From NCBI GenBank assembly GCA_964432995.1, contig CAYSPU010000004.1, positions 1-51,737 of the forward strand: a DNA stretch of 51,737 nucleotides, in the 5' to 3' direction. The notes under the pieces were generated by a model, which ran no database searches, was not told the origin of the DNA, and saw only the letters and a list, made by a program, of their open reading frames with translations. This document shows positions 12,956-21,743 of this stretch, piece after piece; the first letter of the stretch is position 1; each line of letters starts with the position of its first letter. The position numbers and the translations under genes were made by a program. The DNA is from CAYSPU01 sp964432995. GTDB taxonomy: Bacteria > Verrucomicrobiota > Verrucomicrobiia > Limisphaerales > JAHDYP01.

Positions 12956-13011
12956 GGCGACCTCTCCGAGGGCGCCGCCACCAAAGCGGTCGTGTCGAAG
13001 AACTCGATCAT
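12928..13011 (-). pseudogene. Truncated PIN-domain toxin (VapC-like remnant)
   Basis: The frame starts ATG at 13011 with MIEFFDTTALVAA, the typical first strand and catalytic Asp (Asp6) of a PIN-domain RNase. It then runs straight into a family-A repeat (encoded APSERSPYH) and stops after 27 codons. A full PIN toxin is about 130 residues. The start overlaps the antitoxin stop as ATGA, the usual toxin-antitoxin arrangement. The catalytic domain is therefore missing and this copy should be inactive. Confidence 0.6.
12951..12977 (+). repeat. Dispersed hairpin repeat A, copy 2
   Basis: This is a full copy of the hairpin GGCGACCTC-TCC-GAGGGCGCC with the common prefix GGTAG. The TAG in that prefix is the stop codon of the kinase/UDPGP fusion. 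On the other strand the element replaces the body of a PIN toxin gene. Confidence 0.85.
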
Positions 13012-13256
13012 TGCCGGTCTCTCCGGGTTTGCTCCACCGCCTGGACGGCATCGGTCGCCACGCCCTGTTTGGGGACGACCAGCAACTTGCCGCGCTGGCG
13101 AAGCTGGCAGGACTCCGGCGACGCCAGCTTCAGTTCCAGTCGGTTCCCCACAATCTCGGCCTCGAACAAAGCCGTCCGCGGAGTGTTGAGGGACTGGCGG
13201 ATGCGCTTGGGCAAGACCAACCGCCCAAACGAGTCCATCGCAATCAGCGCCTTCAT
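13008..13256 (-). CDS. AbrB/MazE-family antitoxin
   Basis: This is an 82-residue protein with an N-terminal swapped-hairpin AbrB/SpoVT DNA-binding domain: MKALIAMDSFGRLVLPKRIR. The remainder (IVGNRLELKLASPE and later) is the usual beta and toxin-binding tail. Antitoxins of this family repress their own operon and neutralise a PIN or MazF toxin. ATG at 13256 is chosen because the domain starts there; upstream in-frame codons come from repeat DNA. Its stop overlaps the start of a truncated PIN toxin by ATGA. With the toxin broken, the antitoxin may be a relic or an anti-addiction survivor. Confidence 0.75.
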   Translation of the reverse strand: MKALIAMDSFGRLVLPKRIRQSLNTPRTALFEAEIVGNRLELKLASPESCQLRQRGKLLVVPKQGVATDAVQAVEQTRRDRQ

Positions 13257-13362
13257 GCGCGGACCATGGTTCATGCCATGCCCAATGGCAAGAAACGTGG
13301 CAGAGCCGGCGGGCGTAACTAGGCACTGTCCCCATTGCCGCGGGGCCGCTTGCGACACTGTG

Positions 13363-13420
13363 GGCGGCCAGCACCGTCCGGCCGCTTCCTGCGGGCAACG
13401 CTGTTGCCCGTCCGCCAGTT
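13363..13420 (+). repeat. Dispersed repeat M, copy 1
   Basis: The element contains GTGGGCGG, CAGCACCGTC and the palindrome GGGCAACGCTGTTGCCC. An inverted, longer relative is found at about 31600-31685. It is intergenic, upstream of the antitoxin gene. Confidence 0.5.
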
Positions 13421-13461
13421 CGAGCGGGGGCATCTCCACGCCCTCAACCGCAAATCCTCCT

Positions 13462-13567
13462 CCGCGTTCAACGTTCGTCGTTCGATTGTTCGAATGTTCA
13501 GTGTTCGTCCCCGCGTTCCCTGTCCCCAGACGAACAATCGAACAGTGAACAATCGAACCCCTCAACC
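13462..13567. repeat. Repeat D, copy 1 (GAACGTTC-type periodic inverted repeat)
   Basis: The left arm is a run of roughly 8-base units such as CGTTCAA and TGTTCGA. After a spacer the inverted units ACAATCGA and ACAGTGAA follow, so the element could fold into a long imperfect hairpin. It lies just downstream of the histidine kinase gene. Relatives are at 37788-37868, 38445-38550 and 47185-47222. Confidence 0.65.
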
Positions 13568-13592
13568 GTGAACCGCTGAACCTCCCGACCCC

Positions 13593-15368
13593 TCAGCGTC
13601 TCACCCCTGGCAGCCTCAACTCGAAACACGCCCCGTCCTTCACCGTCGGGTCAAGGCGCAGATCGCCGCCCAGGCTTCGGCTCAGCCGACGGCATAGAGC
13701 CAGCCCGAGCCCGACACCGGGCGCGCTCCGAGCCGCCTCGTCCGCGGACTTGCTGAAAGGCTGGAAGAGCCGGCGCCTGACGCCGGCGCCGATTCCCGGA
13801 CCGTGGTCGCGAACGCGGAGCACGGCGTAACCGTTCTGTGGCGACAGCGCTTCGAGGTGAATGGTCGGCTTTAAACTGGCGGCGCCGGCGTACTTGCAGG
13901 CGTTGTCCACCAGGTTGAACAGGATCTGCTCCACGGCGCCGGGATCGACCTGCACCACGGTGGTGGTGGCGTTGGGCTCGGCCTCCTCGACCAACTGCAG
14001 GCCGGCCTGGGCGGCGCGCTCCGCCAACCGCGGCCGCACGCGCTCCAACAAGTGATCCAGCGCGATCCGCTCGGCGCGGTGGTGGCGGTTCTCCCGTTCG
14101 AGGCGCGCGTAGGCGAGCACGTTCTCGACAAGGTGACTGAGTCGGTTGGCCTCGCGACAGAGGGTCGAGAGATACTGCTGGCGGGCAGCCACATCGGGCA
14201 CCATGCCGTCGGCCAGCATCTCGGAGTACATCTTGAAGGTCGTGAGTGGCGTGCGCATCTCGTGCGTCACGGCAGACACAAACGCGCCCCGGCGTTCGCT
14301 CAAGGAGACCGTGCCATGCAGCAGCACGGCGACCGAGAGGACCGCGACCAGGACGCAGGCCCACGCCAGTCCCAGAGTGACCCGCAGCGGCGTCCAACCA
14401 ACCGACCGCGTTGCCAAGGCAGCCGCGGGGACCAGTTGCACGGGCAGAGTGGCCAGCATGCGGTCATGCGGCTTCGGTGCCGAGCGGCGAACCGGGAGCA
14501 GCTCCGCGGAAACGAAGAGGTCACGAATCGAGGCGAGCAGGGACGCGCGGAGGTTGCTCCAATTCAGCCAGACCCCCTGGACCACGGGCACGCCCCGAGA
14601 CTGCGCGCTCCGCGCGAGGAACAGGTCGTCGCCCAGCCAGATCGGACGGAACACACCTCCCGTGCCGTTGACCTCCGCCGTCACCGCGAAACGCTGGGCG
14701 TTCAGACTGAAGTTGTCAGCGGCGGTCTGCTGGGCCTGCTGGGAGAGGTTGACGCGCTGGCCGAATTCCAGCGTGTTGCGCAGCCACTGGGCATCGTCGG
14801 TGTCACGGCCGGGCACCGCCGCCTGCGTCGGGGGAACGGACGGCGTCGGTTCGACGGTCCCCGCGGTCACGCTTTCCTGAACCAGGAGACGGCGGTTGTC
14901 GTAGGCCCACGGCTTGCCGGCCGCCGGGGTCACCGCTTGATCCAGGATCCGACGCAGCTCCGTCAGTCGATCGGTGTCTCCGCCCCCATTCTGAGGCGAC
15001 GTGAGCCTGCCGTCCGTCGCGAGCTGGAAGCGCAACAGCACGTTGGTCGCGCCCGAGGTCGTCGGTGGGTTCGGAACGGGGTCGGGCGACGGCGGTCGAG
15101 GCTCAGTGCCTTTGGCGGCGGCACCCTTCGAGCCCACTCCTTCATAGGACGAACCTGGCTGGGCGCTTTCCTCGATGAGGATGGCGGTCAAAGCGGTGTC
15201 CATTCGCCAGAGAGCGAGCCGCACGCGTTCCTCCAGGTCGGCGCGCCGATTGGCGGCCTGTTGCGCCCGCTCGAGCAGAAGCACGGCGCGACTGACCCAG
15301 CCCATGGCAACCAGAAGCAGGCCGGCGCACAACGCGAACACACACCAGACTCGCCACGGGCGGCTCAT
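13593..15368 (-). CDS. Sensor histidine kinase
   Basis: This is a 591-residue membrane kinase. A transmembrane segment spans residues ~8-30, followed by a long extracytoplasmic sensor region to ~325 with no recognised domain, and a second transmembrane segment at ~328-351. The HisKA domain contains the phospho-acceptor His369 in SAVTHEMRTPLTTF. The HATPase domain has the N box NLVDN (485-489), G1 DHGPGIG (521-527) and G2 GVGLGLAL (551-558). No HAMP domain is evident. The start overlaps the stop of the response regulator gene by ATGA, so the two are translationally coupled. The signal sensed cannot be told; no obvious target gene sits next to it apart from the DUF4139-like gene upstream on the same strand. 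Confidence 0.93.
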   Translation of the reverse strand: MSRPWRVWCVFALCAGLLLVAMGWVSRAVLLLERAQQAANRRADLEERVRLALWRMDTALTAILIEESAQPGSSYEGVGSKGAAAKGTEPRPPSPDPVPNPPTTSGATNVLLRFQLATDGRLTSPQNGGGDTDRLTELRRILDQAVTPAAGKPWAYDNRRLLVQESVTAGTVEPTPSVPPTQAAVPGRDTDDAQWLRNTLEFGQRVNLSQQAQQTAADNFSLNAQRFAVTAEVNGTGGVFRPIWLGDDLFLARSAQSRGVPVVQGVWLNWSNLRASLLASIRDLFVSAELLPVRRSAPKPHDRMLATLPVQLVPAAALATRSVGWTPLRVTLGLAWACVLVAVLSVAVLLHGTVSLSERRGAFVSAVTHEMRTPLTTFKMYSEMLADGMVPDVAARQQYLSTLCREANRLSHLVENVLAYARLERENRHHRAERIALDHLLERVRPRLAERAAQAGLQLVEEAEPNATTTVVQVDPGAVEQILFNLVDNACKYAGAASLKPTIHLEALSPQNGYAVLRVRDHGPGIGAGVRRRLFQPFSKSADEAARSAPGVGLGLALCRRLSRSLGGDLRLDPTVKDGACFELRLPGVRR

Positions 15369-16072
15369 GATGCAGCCCCCGAACCCGCGATCATGTAGCC
15401 TTTGCCGCGAACGGTCAGGAGCACGCGCGGGTCCGCGGCGGGATCGCGCAGTTTCTCCCGCAGATTGGCCACGTGCATGTCAATCGTCCGCGTCTCCAGC
15501 CCCTTCGGGTCCAGGCGCCAGACGCGCTGCAGGATTTCCTCCCGCGAGATGGCGCGGCCCGGGTTGACCGCCAAATACCGCAGCAGTTCGACTTCCCGGG
15601 AAGAGAGTTCGACCCGACTCCCATCCTCGAAGCGCGCCTCCGACCGCGCCAGGTCAACTACTCCCCCGGCGAGCCGAATCTTCTGCACATCGTTCGGCCG
15701 CTCGGGCGACCGCCGGAGGACAGCCTCGACGCGGGCGAGCAGCTCGCGCACGCTGAAGGGCTTCACCACATAATCGTCCGCGCCCAGACGGAGCCCCTTC
15801 ACCCGGTCGCTTTCGTCGCCGCGGGCCGTCAGAACGATGACCGGAAGCGTGGGACGATGGGTATGAACCGCCTGGAGGATTTCGAAGCCGCTGGGCCCGG
15901 GCAGGACGAGGTCCAACAGCAGCAAGTCGAAGGTGGCCCGGGCTGCGGCGGTCAGGCCTTCCGTGCCGGTGGCGGCCTCGAGCACCTCGTAGCCGGCGAA
16001 CTGCAACGCATCCGCCAACCCCCGCCGAATCGCGGCGTCGTCTTCAACGACCAAGACCCGTTTCCGCTGCAT
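15365..16072 (-). CDS. OmpR/PhoB-family response regulator
   Basis: This is a 235-residue regulator. The N-terminal receiver has the acidic pair Asp11/Asp12, the phosphorylation site Asp54 (LLLLDLVLPG), Thr82 (VLTAR) and Lys104 (VVKPF). The C-terminal winged helix (about residues 135-230) has ELSSREVELLRYL, the recognition helix TIDMHVANLREKL and the wing VRGKGYMI. It is the cognate partner of the overlapping histidine kinase and should bind DNA when phosphorylated. Its own promoter must lie in the 454-base spacer upstream, which also carries repeats K and L. Confidence 0.95.
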   Translation of the reverse strand: MQRKRVLVVEDDAAIRRGLADALQFAGYEVLEAATGTEGLTAAARATFDLLLLDLVLPGPSGFEILQAVHTHRPTLPVIVLTARGDESDRVKGLRLGADDYVVKPFSVRELLARVEAVLRRSPERPNDVQKIRLAGGVVDLARSEARFEDGSRVELSSREVELLRYLAVNPGRAISREEILQRVWRLDPKGLETRTIDMHVANLREKLRDPAADPRVLLTVRGKGYMIAGSGAAS

Positions 16073-16526
16073 GGTTCGATTATTCCTTCATTTGGCCAGG
16101 CGCGTGAAGCGCATTTCAGGGCTGCCAGCCTTCGCCCTCACCTCAACCCTTTCCCGTCGGACGGGAGAAGGCCGGGATGAGGGATCGCTGGCTTCCTGTT
16201 GAGGGAGAAGTGCGCAGCAACTTGCGTGGCTGGTTTCTGGGTTACCTCTCTGCATGGTTCTCTCCCCCCTCACTCACAGCGGCGCCGCAGCGCTTTCCCT
16301 TTCCATGAGGATTTCCATGGGCTGTTTCCTGGGCAATCCGAGCTGCGAGATCCAAACTCCGAGCTCTGGTTCACACGAAGGGGAGCGCACGCGTCCCGCG
16401 CGCTCCCTCCGGCGTCCCGCCGGAAGGAATCGCGAACCTCCGCCGCACCCGGCGAGACGCCGGGCGGAGCAGGCGAGACACCCGCGTTCCCCAGCCGACC
16501 GATGCAGCCTCGGTTCACGGGAAGCC
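16073..16526. other. Intergenic region with repeats K and L
   Basis: This spacer lies between the DUF4139-like gene and the response regulator gene, both on the minus strand. It holds a repeat-K palindrome at 16135-16183. It also has an L-type sequence near 16353-16373 (CTCCGAGCTCTGGTTC), resembling 37880-37905 and 46872-46898. Further GC-rich inverted repeats occur around 16385-16480. No gene is evident. Confidence 0.5.
16135..16183. repeat. Repeat K, copy 1 (CCCTCTCCC-type palindrome)
   Basis: Nested inverted repeats with outer arms CCCTCA/TGAGGG and inner arms CCCTTTCCCGTC/GACGGGAGAAGG. Related palindromes are at 21683-21743, 25220-25257 and 34430-34472. Similar CCCTCTCCC/GGGAGAGGG elements are common in many GC-rich genomes. 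Confidence 0.65.
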
Positions 16527-18299
16527 TCATCGCCAGAAGTAATGCCACGCGTAGCCCAGCTCGATGCCCTGGCCCGCCTCCAGGCTGCAGGTCCAGTCGA
16601 TGCGTCCCACGCCGTTGACCTGGTGCCACCAATACGGCCAGTGGAACCAATACCACCAAGGGCCGGGAAACTCGTAGTCCCCGACCGGCAAATGATCGCG
16701 GCTCTCGAACACGTTGCTCATGGTGGCGCGGCCGTCATGGTCGACGGTGTCCACATGCCCCAAAACATGGCGGGCGACTTCGACGCGCACCGCCTGGGTC
16801 CGGCGGTTGATGAGTCGGATGGTGCCGCTCAGGTCCACACGCAGGTAGTTGTCGCCATTGTGGTGCAGCACGTTGGGAGAGCGCTTGATCTCCCGGTCGG
16901 CTTTCTTCACCTGGATGTCGACGGCGGTGGTGAGGGCGAGGTCGGTGCTGGCGCCAACGGCGGCGTAGGTCATCAACCCCTGGGCAATCACGCGGCCCTC
17001 GCGCAGCACGAGCGCGGGCGCCGTGGTGAATGGGTAAGCGCTCCGGTTTTGCAGCCGCGCCTTGTGCATCACTTTCGGCCCGCCGAACAACCGGGCCAGC
17101 TCCGCCTGCTGGTCCGTATTCAGGTTGCGCGCCAGCTCCGGCGGCGGCGCAAACGGCAGATCCAGCACAAAGACGTCCTCGTAGCCCACGGAATACTCGG
17201 CCACCGGCAGGATCATCCGCTCCCCCTTCCGGAGCGTGATGTTCCGCAGCGTGAACACAAAAAGGTCTTCATTCCTTGTTCCTTCCGGCAAGTCCGGCCC
17301 GCCGCCGCCCGTTCCGCCTCCATCCTCCGCGGCATAGTCGCCCATCCGGGCAACCTGCTGCGTCATGAGGCTGTTGGAGAAGTTGCTGGTCAAAAGCCCC
17401 GGGCGCCCCGGCTGCGCCGCTCGGCTGTGGAAGTACGACGAGAGTTGCGCCACCGCCTCCTGCAACGCCATCGGGTCCAACGTCTCCTTGAAGTAGAAGC
17501 TCGGAACGCCAATGACCAGGTGGACGGTCGCGCCCTCGAGATCGACAAGCTCGTTCAACAAGGTCGCCTGCAGTTTCACTTGGGCGCGGCCTTGTCCATC
17601 CAGCTCCACCCGGTAACTCGGGATCCAGCGCAGCCCGCGCTGCACATACATCAGCCCCACATTGGCGGTGGCCGCCGCCCCGCCGGCCGCGCCCTCCAGC
17701 TTCAGCGCCAGCGACGGCCGGAATTCCTCAGCCTCGGACTTGGCCTCGGGCGACTCTGTGAACGTGACATCCTGGATGCACCCGACTTCGAGCGCCTTGA
17801 CGCCGTCGGCCGTCTTCAGCAGCACCAGGCTTCCCTTTTGCGCCAGCCTCTCGGGACTGTCACTGGGACTCGTGGCCGCCAGTTCCTCCGGACTGCGAGC
17901 CGGGAACCCGACGATCGTCGCCGGATAGCGCAACCCGTTGGTCTCGGCGACGGACGCCTCGGCGCCGACGTTCGCCTCGAGCAGTTCGCGCAAGGTCAAG
18001 GCCGTGCGCCGCACCGCCGTGCGCTGCCGCCGGGCCGTCACCGAAACCAGCTTCGTTTCGGGATCCGCCGAATAGGCCCAGAAGGTGCCGATCACCGCCG
18101 CCGGCAGGCGATCCAGGACGACCTCGCCATCCCCGTTGACGGGCATTTGGCCTTCGTGCACCACGTAGGCGTGGCCATCTTTGAACACGGTGACTTCCCT
18201 CACGGGGAGCCGCGATGCGGTGCCCGCTTCGGCTGATGCGGCCGTCAGACCGGAGGCGGTGACGATGAGGACCAGGGCAAGCCAGAGGTAGTTCTTCAT
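16527..18299 (-). CDS. Secreted DUF4139-like protein of unknown function
   Basis: This 590-residue protein has a clear Sec signal peptide (MKNYLWLALVLIVTASGLTA, cleavage near ASA). The N-terminal part reads VREVTVFKDGHAYVVHEG, typical of the start of DUF4139/DUF4140-type proteins. The middle contains VGLMYVQRGLRWIPSYRVEL and LLNELVDLEGATVHLVIGVP, which match the core of DUF4139 (beta-rich, 'mucoidy inhibitor'-like proteins). A Gly-rich linker lies near residue 325. The C-terminus is Trp-rich (WWYWFHWPYWW), which is unusual. It is probably periplasmic or outer-surface. The biochemical role is unknown. It is the next gene upstream, on the same strand, of the two-component system, separated by a repeat-bearing spacer. 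Confidence 0.75.
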   Translation of the reverse strand: MKNYLWLALVLIVTASGLTAASAEAGTASRLPVREVTVFKDGHAYVVHEGQMPVNGDGEVVLDRLPAAVIGTFWAYSADPETKLVSVTARRQRTAVRRTALTLRELLEANVGAEASVAETNGLRYPATIVGFPARSPEELAATSPSDSPERLAQKGSLVLLKTADGVKALEVGCIQDVTFTESPEAKSEAEEFRPSLALKLEGAAGGAAATANVGLMYVQRGLRWIPSYRVELDGQGRAQVKLQATLLNELVDLEGATVHLVIGVPSFYFKETLDPMALQEAVAQLSSYFHSRAAQPGRPGLLTSNFSNSLMTQQVARMGDYAAEDGGGTGGGGPDLPEGTRNEDLFVFTLRNITLRKGERMILPVAEYSVGYEDVFVLDLPFAPPPELARNLNTDQQAELARLFGGPKVMHKARLQNRSAYPFTTAPALVLREGRVIAQGLMTYAAVGASTDLALTTAVDIQVKKADREIKRSPNVLHHNGDNYLRVDLSGTIRLINRRTQAVRVEVARHVLGHVDTVDHDGRATMSNVFESRDHLPVGDYEFPGPWWYWFHWPYWWHQVNGVGRIDWTCSLEAGQGIELGYAWHYFWR

Positions 18300-18398
18300 A
18301 TTCCGGAGAACCCTACCGGAACCAGAAGGACCGTGTGTAAACAGCGGGTAAAGAGCCGCCAGTCGGGTGGTAAGTGTGATCCAAGATCCCAGGCCCCG

Positions 18399-19124
18399 TC
18401 ACGAAGGAGCAGACTCCTGCCCGGCACGCGATCGATCCCGGGCAAGCGAGATCTCGAGGACGTTGCGTTGAGCGACGAAGAAGTCCCGCATCTCCTCGAG
18501 GGTGGGAGAACGGGGCAGGAGGTGTGCGTAACCTTCGTCGTCGGCCTGTCGGACGCCGCTGCAGAGTCGACTCATCCCGATCTCCCATTGTGCGTCAACG
18601 CCCGCCTCCGCAAACGCCGCGTGGTAGTCGCGGATGCTGAAGCCGTGGTTGCGCAGCAGCAGGTAGAGGTCCAGCCAATCCCGTGACTTGGAGCGTAGCG
18701 CGGAGACCAGGCACTTGGTCTTGAACAACTCGGGGAGGCTCGCGATGCGAACACGGTCTTCGGCCGGCCCGGCGAGGATTCGGCGGAAGGGCGGTTCCGG
18801 TGAGAAGAACGACACTTTGACGGTGCCGTTGGCAAGGTAGTTCTGCTGGTAATCGCCCAACTCCAGGCCGGCTTCCAGGAATTGGCTTGCCGCGGCCTCA
18901 TCCTGGCTCAGTGCCAGCCGAATGCCCTGCCCGGGCGCGATGCGGACCAGCGCTTCGATTCGGCCGCGTGGCAACTGCTCCGCCGGGAAGGCCAAATCAA
19001 AATCGTCGCTGCGTCGATGCCGGAGGCGCAGCGCGAGGCCGGTGCCGCCGACGAGAACGAAGCCCGCCAGCGCCGGTTGTCGCGACAGGAACTCCCACAC
19101 GCGGCTAGCTTCGGGGGAGAGCAT
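18399..19124 (-). CDS. AbiEii/AbiGii-type nucleotidyltransferase (putative toxin)
   Basis: This 241-residue protein belongs to the AbiEii/MNT-like nucleotidyltransferase group. The motif GGTGLALRLRHRRSDDFDL (residues 26-44) is the signature, with the catalytic acidic pair at Asp41/Asp43. SKSRDWLDLYLLL near residue 143 matches the second conserved motif, where a Lys and Asp pair is usually found. AbiEii toxins transfer nucleotides to tRNA or other targets and act in phage abortive infection. Here the partner is not a recognisable AbiEi regulator but a 92-residue protein whose gene overlaps this start by 20 bases. It may be a toxin of an AbiE-like pair or a solitary nucleotidyltransferase. Confidence 0.8.
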   Translation of the reverse strand: MLSPEASRVWEFLSRQPALAGFVLVGGTGLALRLRHRRSDDFDLAFPAEQLPRGRIEALVRIAPGQGIRLALSQDEAAASQFLEAGLELGDYQQNYLANGTVKVSFFSPEPPFRRILAGPAEDRVRIASLPELFKTKCLVSALRSKSRDWLDLYLLLRNHGFSIRDYHAAFAEAGVDAQWEIGMSRLCSGVRQADDEGYAHLLPRSPTLEEMRDFFVAQRNVLEISLARDRSRAGQESAPS

Positions 19125-19383
19125 GAGAGAGACCGATCGCCACGTTGCGAAGAATGCGCTCTACACTTGGTCCTGCCCGTTGGGTGCCCGGGGTTTCGTC
19201 CGCAAGCAGGACCTGCCACTCCTGACGGAGACGCGCCACGCCAAACTGGACCGCGATGTCCAGGAGTTGGCCGAAGCGCGGCCGGAGCAGCGCTGCCCGG
19301 ATGCGGATCGAGTCGCCGGCAGTCGGGTTGGACCAGACCAGTCCGGGATGCCGACTCCAGAAGCTGTCGCCGAACGCGTCCAT
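19105..19383 (-). CDS. Small partner of the AbiEii-like gene (putative antitoxin)
   Basis: This is a 92-residue soluble protein with no transmembrane segment. The sequence FWSRHPGLVWSNPTAGDSIR, followed by ALLRPRFGQLLDIAVQFG, resembles short proteins often found directly upstream of AbiEii-type genes. That resemblance is from memory, not from a search. Its 3' end overlaps the nucleotidyltransferase gene by 20 bases, so the two are translationally coupled. In this arrangement it would be translated first and could neutralise the downstream enzyme. It has no evident winged helix of the AbiEi type. Confidence 0.6.
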   Translation of the reverse strand: MDAFGDSFWSRHPGLVWSNPTAGDSIRIRAALLRPRFGQLLDIAVQFGVARLRQEWQVLLADETPGTQRAGPSVERILRNVAIGLSHALPRS

Positions 19384-19465
19384 GGCAACAGATTACTTTG
19401 GGCTTCTGCGCACTGCAACCCTTGCCGCAACGCCGCGCCGAGGTCGGGGCTCGCCTCAGCAGTGG

Positions 19466-21688
19466 CTACCGTTCGATCAAGTAATAGAGCGCATCCGGCC
19501 GCAGCCGGATCTCCTGGGCCGTGCCGTGGCGCCCGGCCGGATATCCGTTGAAGTCCAGGGCGGTCACCTTGCACTGGGCGGCATCCGGCCGTTTCAGCCG
19601 CACCGTTCCCTCGATCGCCTTGACCTGCCACGGATTCGCGCCGATCGCCACAATCCGCAGCGCGTTCGTCGAGGTCGGTTCGGTCTGGAACCCGGTTCCC
19701 TTCTCTTCCGACATGGCCTGCAGCAAGATCCGGCGCGCTCGCGACAGCGGTTGCTCGTCCAAGGCCACGGCTGCGATGTGACCAAGATCGAGGCCGGACT
19801 CGATCTCGATATCGGCCAGAGCGATGCGCCCGGCAGCCTGCAAGTTGCCGCTGGCCCCCTGGAACTGCGGGGCGTTGCAGCGGAGCACGCCGCGCCCGTA
19901 GTCCAACTCGAGTTCCCCGGTCGTGCTCTTCACCGTCTGAGCGCCGCGATTCACGTAGGGCTGCAGGTCGCGCGCGGACACCGATCCCGGCTGGTCGGTG
20001 AACCGGACCATGGCCCGTCCGGCGTAATGCAGGAGCGGATCGAGCCGCTGACCGGGCTTCACCGCGCTCCCGCCGGGAACGTCCTTCAGCCGAAGCTCGT
20101 CGAAGGCGGCATCCTGGGGCAGGGGCGTTCCCTGCAGCCGGACCAGATCTCCGCGGTTCAGGTTCACTTCGGCCAGCACCTGGCCGGCCTTGACGAGACC
20201 GCGGCGATAGACCAACGCCGCCCCCGGGAACTGCCCCGCCATCGCCGGCGTCATCAGGGTCCAGGGCTGCATCCAGAAGCCCGGTTTCACCGACCAACCC
20301 GCGCCATCGAGGGCGAAATGCACCACGGCGTCCCCGCCTTGCAGCGCCCCGTAAACCGCATAATACAGCGGCGCCTCGGAACGATACCGGTTCGGCCGGT
20401 TGAAGGTCGTCTCCGAGATCATCGACGGCCGCCCGTCGTACTCGGGGTCCATGACTGGATGCACAAACTGCTTGGGCTTCGACGCGTCCTCGGCGTCGAA
20501 CCGCAGGGCGCTCCGGTCGCGGAACGTGTGGCCGGCCCGGATCGACCATTCGGCGTCCTGGCCCTTGTGGTTGCAGCCGAAATAGCCGTGTCGATCGAGA
20601 AAGTCGCCGGTTGTGTAGCTGAGCTTCTCGAGCGGTCCCAACACCTCGGGACTCGCCGTCGACCAGTTGCTCGCCGTGATCAAACCGCGAAAGCCCAACT
20701 GCCGCAGAAAGCGAATGGACTCCGCGTAAAACCGGGTCTGCACCTCGAGCAGGAACGCGGCGGTATCCTGATCGCGTGCCGATTTCTCGGTGAAGATGTT
20801 CCAGAGCGGGCGGAACCCAACGCGACCTTCGGCGGGCGCGTCCCGTCTGACTTTCTGCCCGTTCCATTTCCCGAACGCGGCATCGAGCGAACCATATCGT
20901 CGGACCAGCCAGTCCCCGAACTGCCGCTCAAGTCGCCGCCATTGGGCATCGGGGAGGCGGTTCTCGGCAAAGGTCCAGAAGAAGAACGAGTCTTCGTTCT
21001 GAAGTTCGACACCGAAGACGGCCGGCTCTTCAAGCAGCGTGCGGCCAGTGGCCGGGTCGGGAGTGGTGAGCAGCGCTTTCCACCAGGAGCGGTACTTTTC
21101 CTGGAACCGTTCGTGGAAGAACAGCGCGGCGAATGGATGCTGCTTCCCGTCATACCCCTCGAGCCAGGGATGGTCCGCCCGCGGCGAGAACCAGAGCGGA
21201 AAGTAGATCGAGAAGTGGGCGTAGATCCCTTCGGCCTTCATTGCCGCCACGACCGCCTGCGCCCGACGCACGGCTTCCGGGTCGGGCTCGCCGTCGCGAT
21301 CGAACATCCTCCCGTGCAGGCGCACCAGGTTCACCCCGCGCTTGGCCAATGTCCGGGCGCAGCGCTTGAGTTCCTCCCCCTCGAGACCGTGCGGCGGGCC
21401 GTTCACACCCCAGAACCGCACCGGAACGCCCGTCGTGCCATGAACAAACTGTCCGTCCTTCGCCTGGATGAAGCCGTGTTCGCCCGCGAACTTCTCGTTC
21501 AGGAACCGCAAGTCCAGCGGGCTCTTGCTGAAGGGGTCCGGCCCCGGTGCAAACGCGAACCAACCTGCCTCCGCCCGGCCCACTGGCGGCGAGGCGGCAA
21601 AGGCCTCGCCCGCCATCGAGAGTGCCGCCAGCGCCCCCACGCACAGCAACCATCCAGCTTGCGTGCGGAGTGCCGACCAGACGCTCAC
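19466..21688 (-). CDS. Secreted glycoside-hydrolase-like protein (cellulase-type TIM barrel)
   Basis: With the start at 21688 (GTG) the protein is 740 residues, with a signal peptide ending near AFA-ASPP. The mature region has glycosidase-like features: VRFWGVNGPPHGLEG, KRGVNLVRLHGRMFD, EPAVFGVELQNEDSFFFW with a possible catalytic Glu in VELQNED, ITASNW, and MISETTFNRPNRYR with a possible nucleophile Glu in SET. This matches large GH5/GH-A-like proteins in Verrucomicrobia and Planctomycetes, but I cannot assign a numbered family. The substrate is unknown. The frame stays open far upstream through repeat DNA, so the start is uncertain. The GTG at 21688 lies within the edge of repeat K2, suggesting the repeat supplied the start. 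It is downstream of the DUF2961 gene on the same strand. Confidence 0.72.
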   Translation of the reverse strand: MSVWSALRTQAGWLLCVGALAALSMAGEAFAASPPVGRAEAGWFAFAPGPDPFSKSPLDLRFLNEKFAGEHGFIQAKDGQFVHGTTGVPVRFWGVNGPPHGLEGEELKRCARTLAKRGVNLVRLHGRMFDRDGEPDPEAVRRAQAVVAAMKAEGIYAHFSIYFPLWFSPRADHPWLEGYDGKQHPFAALFFHERFQEKYRSWWKALLTTPDPATGRTLLEEPAVFGVELQNEDSFFFWTFAENRLPDAQWRRLERQFGDWLVRRYGSLDAAFGKWNGQKVRRDAPAEGRVGFRPLWNIFTEKSARDQDTAAFLLEVQTRFYAESIRFLRQLGFRGLITASNWSTASPEVLGPLEKLSYTTGDFLDRHGYFGCNHKGQDAEWSIRAGHTFRDRSALRFDAEDASKPKQFVHPVMDPEYDGRPSMISETTFNRPNRYRSEAPLYYAVYGALQGGDAVVHFALDGAGWSVKPGFWMQPWTLMTPAMAGQFPGAALVYRRGLVKAGQVLAEVNLNRGDLVRLQGTPLPQDAAFDELRLKDVPGGSAVKPGQRLDPLLHYAGRAMVRFTDQPGSVSARDLQPYVNRGAQTVKSTTGELELDYGRGVLRCNAPQFQGASGNLQAAGRIALADIEIESGLDLGHIAAVALDEQPLSRARRILLQAMSEEKGTGFQTEPTSTNALRIVAIGANPWQVKAIEGTVRLKRPDAAQCKVTALDFNGYPAGRHGTAQEIRLRPDALYYLIER

Positions 21689-21743
21689 CCCCGCAGTGCG
21701 GGGGCACCCTCTCCCATCGGATGGGAGAGGGCGGGCGGTGAGC
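21683..21743. repeat. Repeat K, copy 2
   Basis: Outer arms GCTCACC/GGTGAGC enclose two hairpins: CCCCCGCA-GTGCGGGGG and CCCTCTCCCATC/GATGGGAGAGGG. The next ~25 bases include an inverted match to 25195-25215 (GCGAATGGCTTCG). The probable GTG start of the glycosidase-like gene lies in its edge. Confidence 0.65.
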
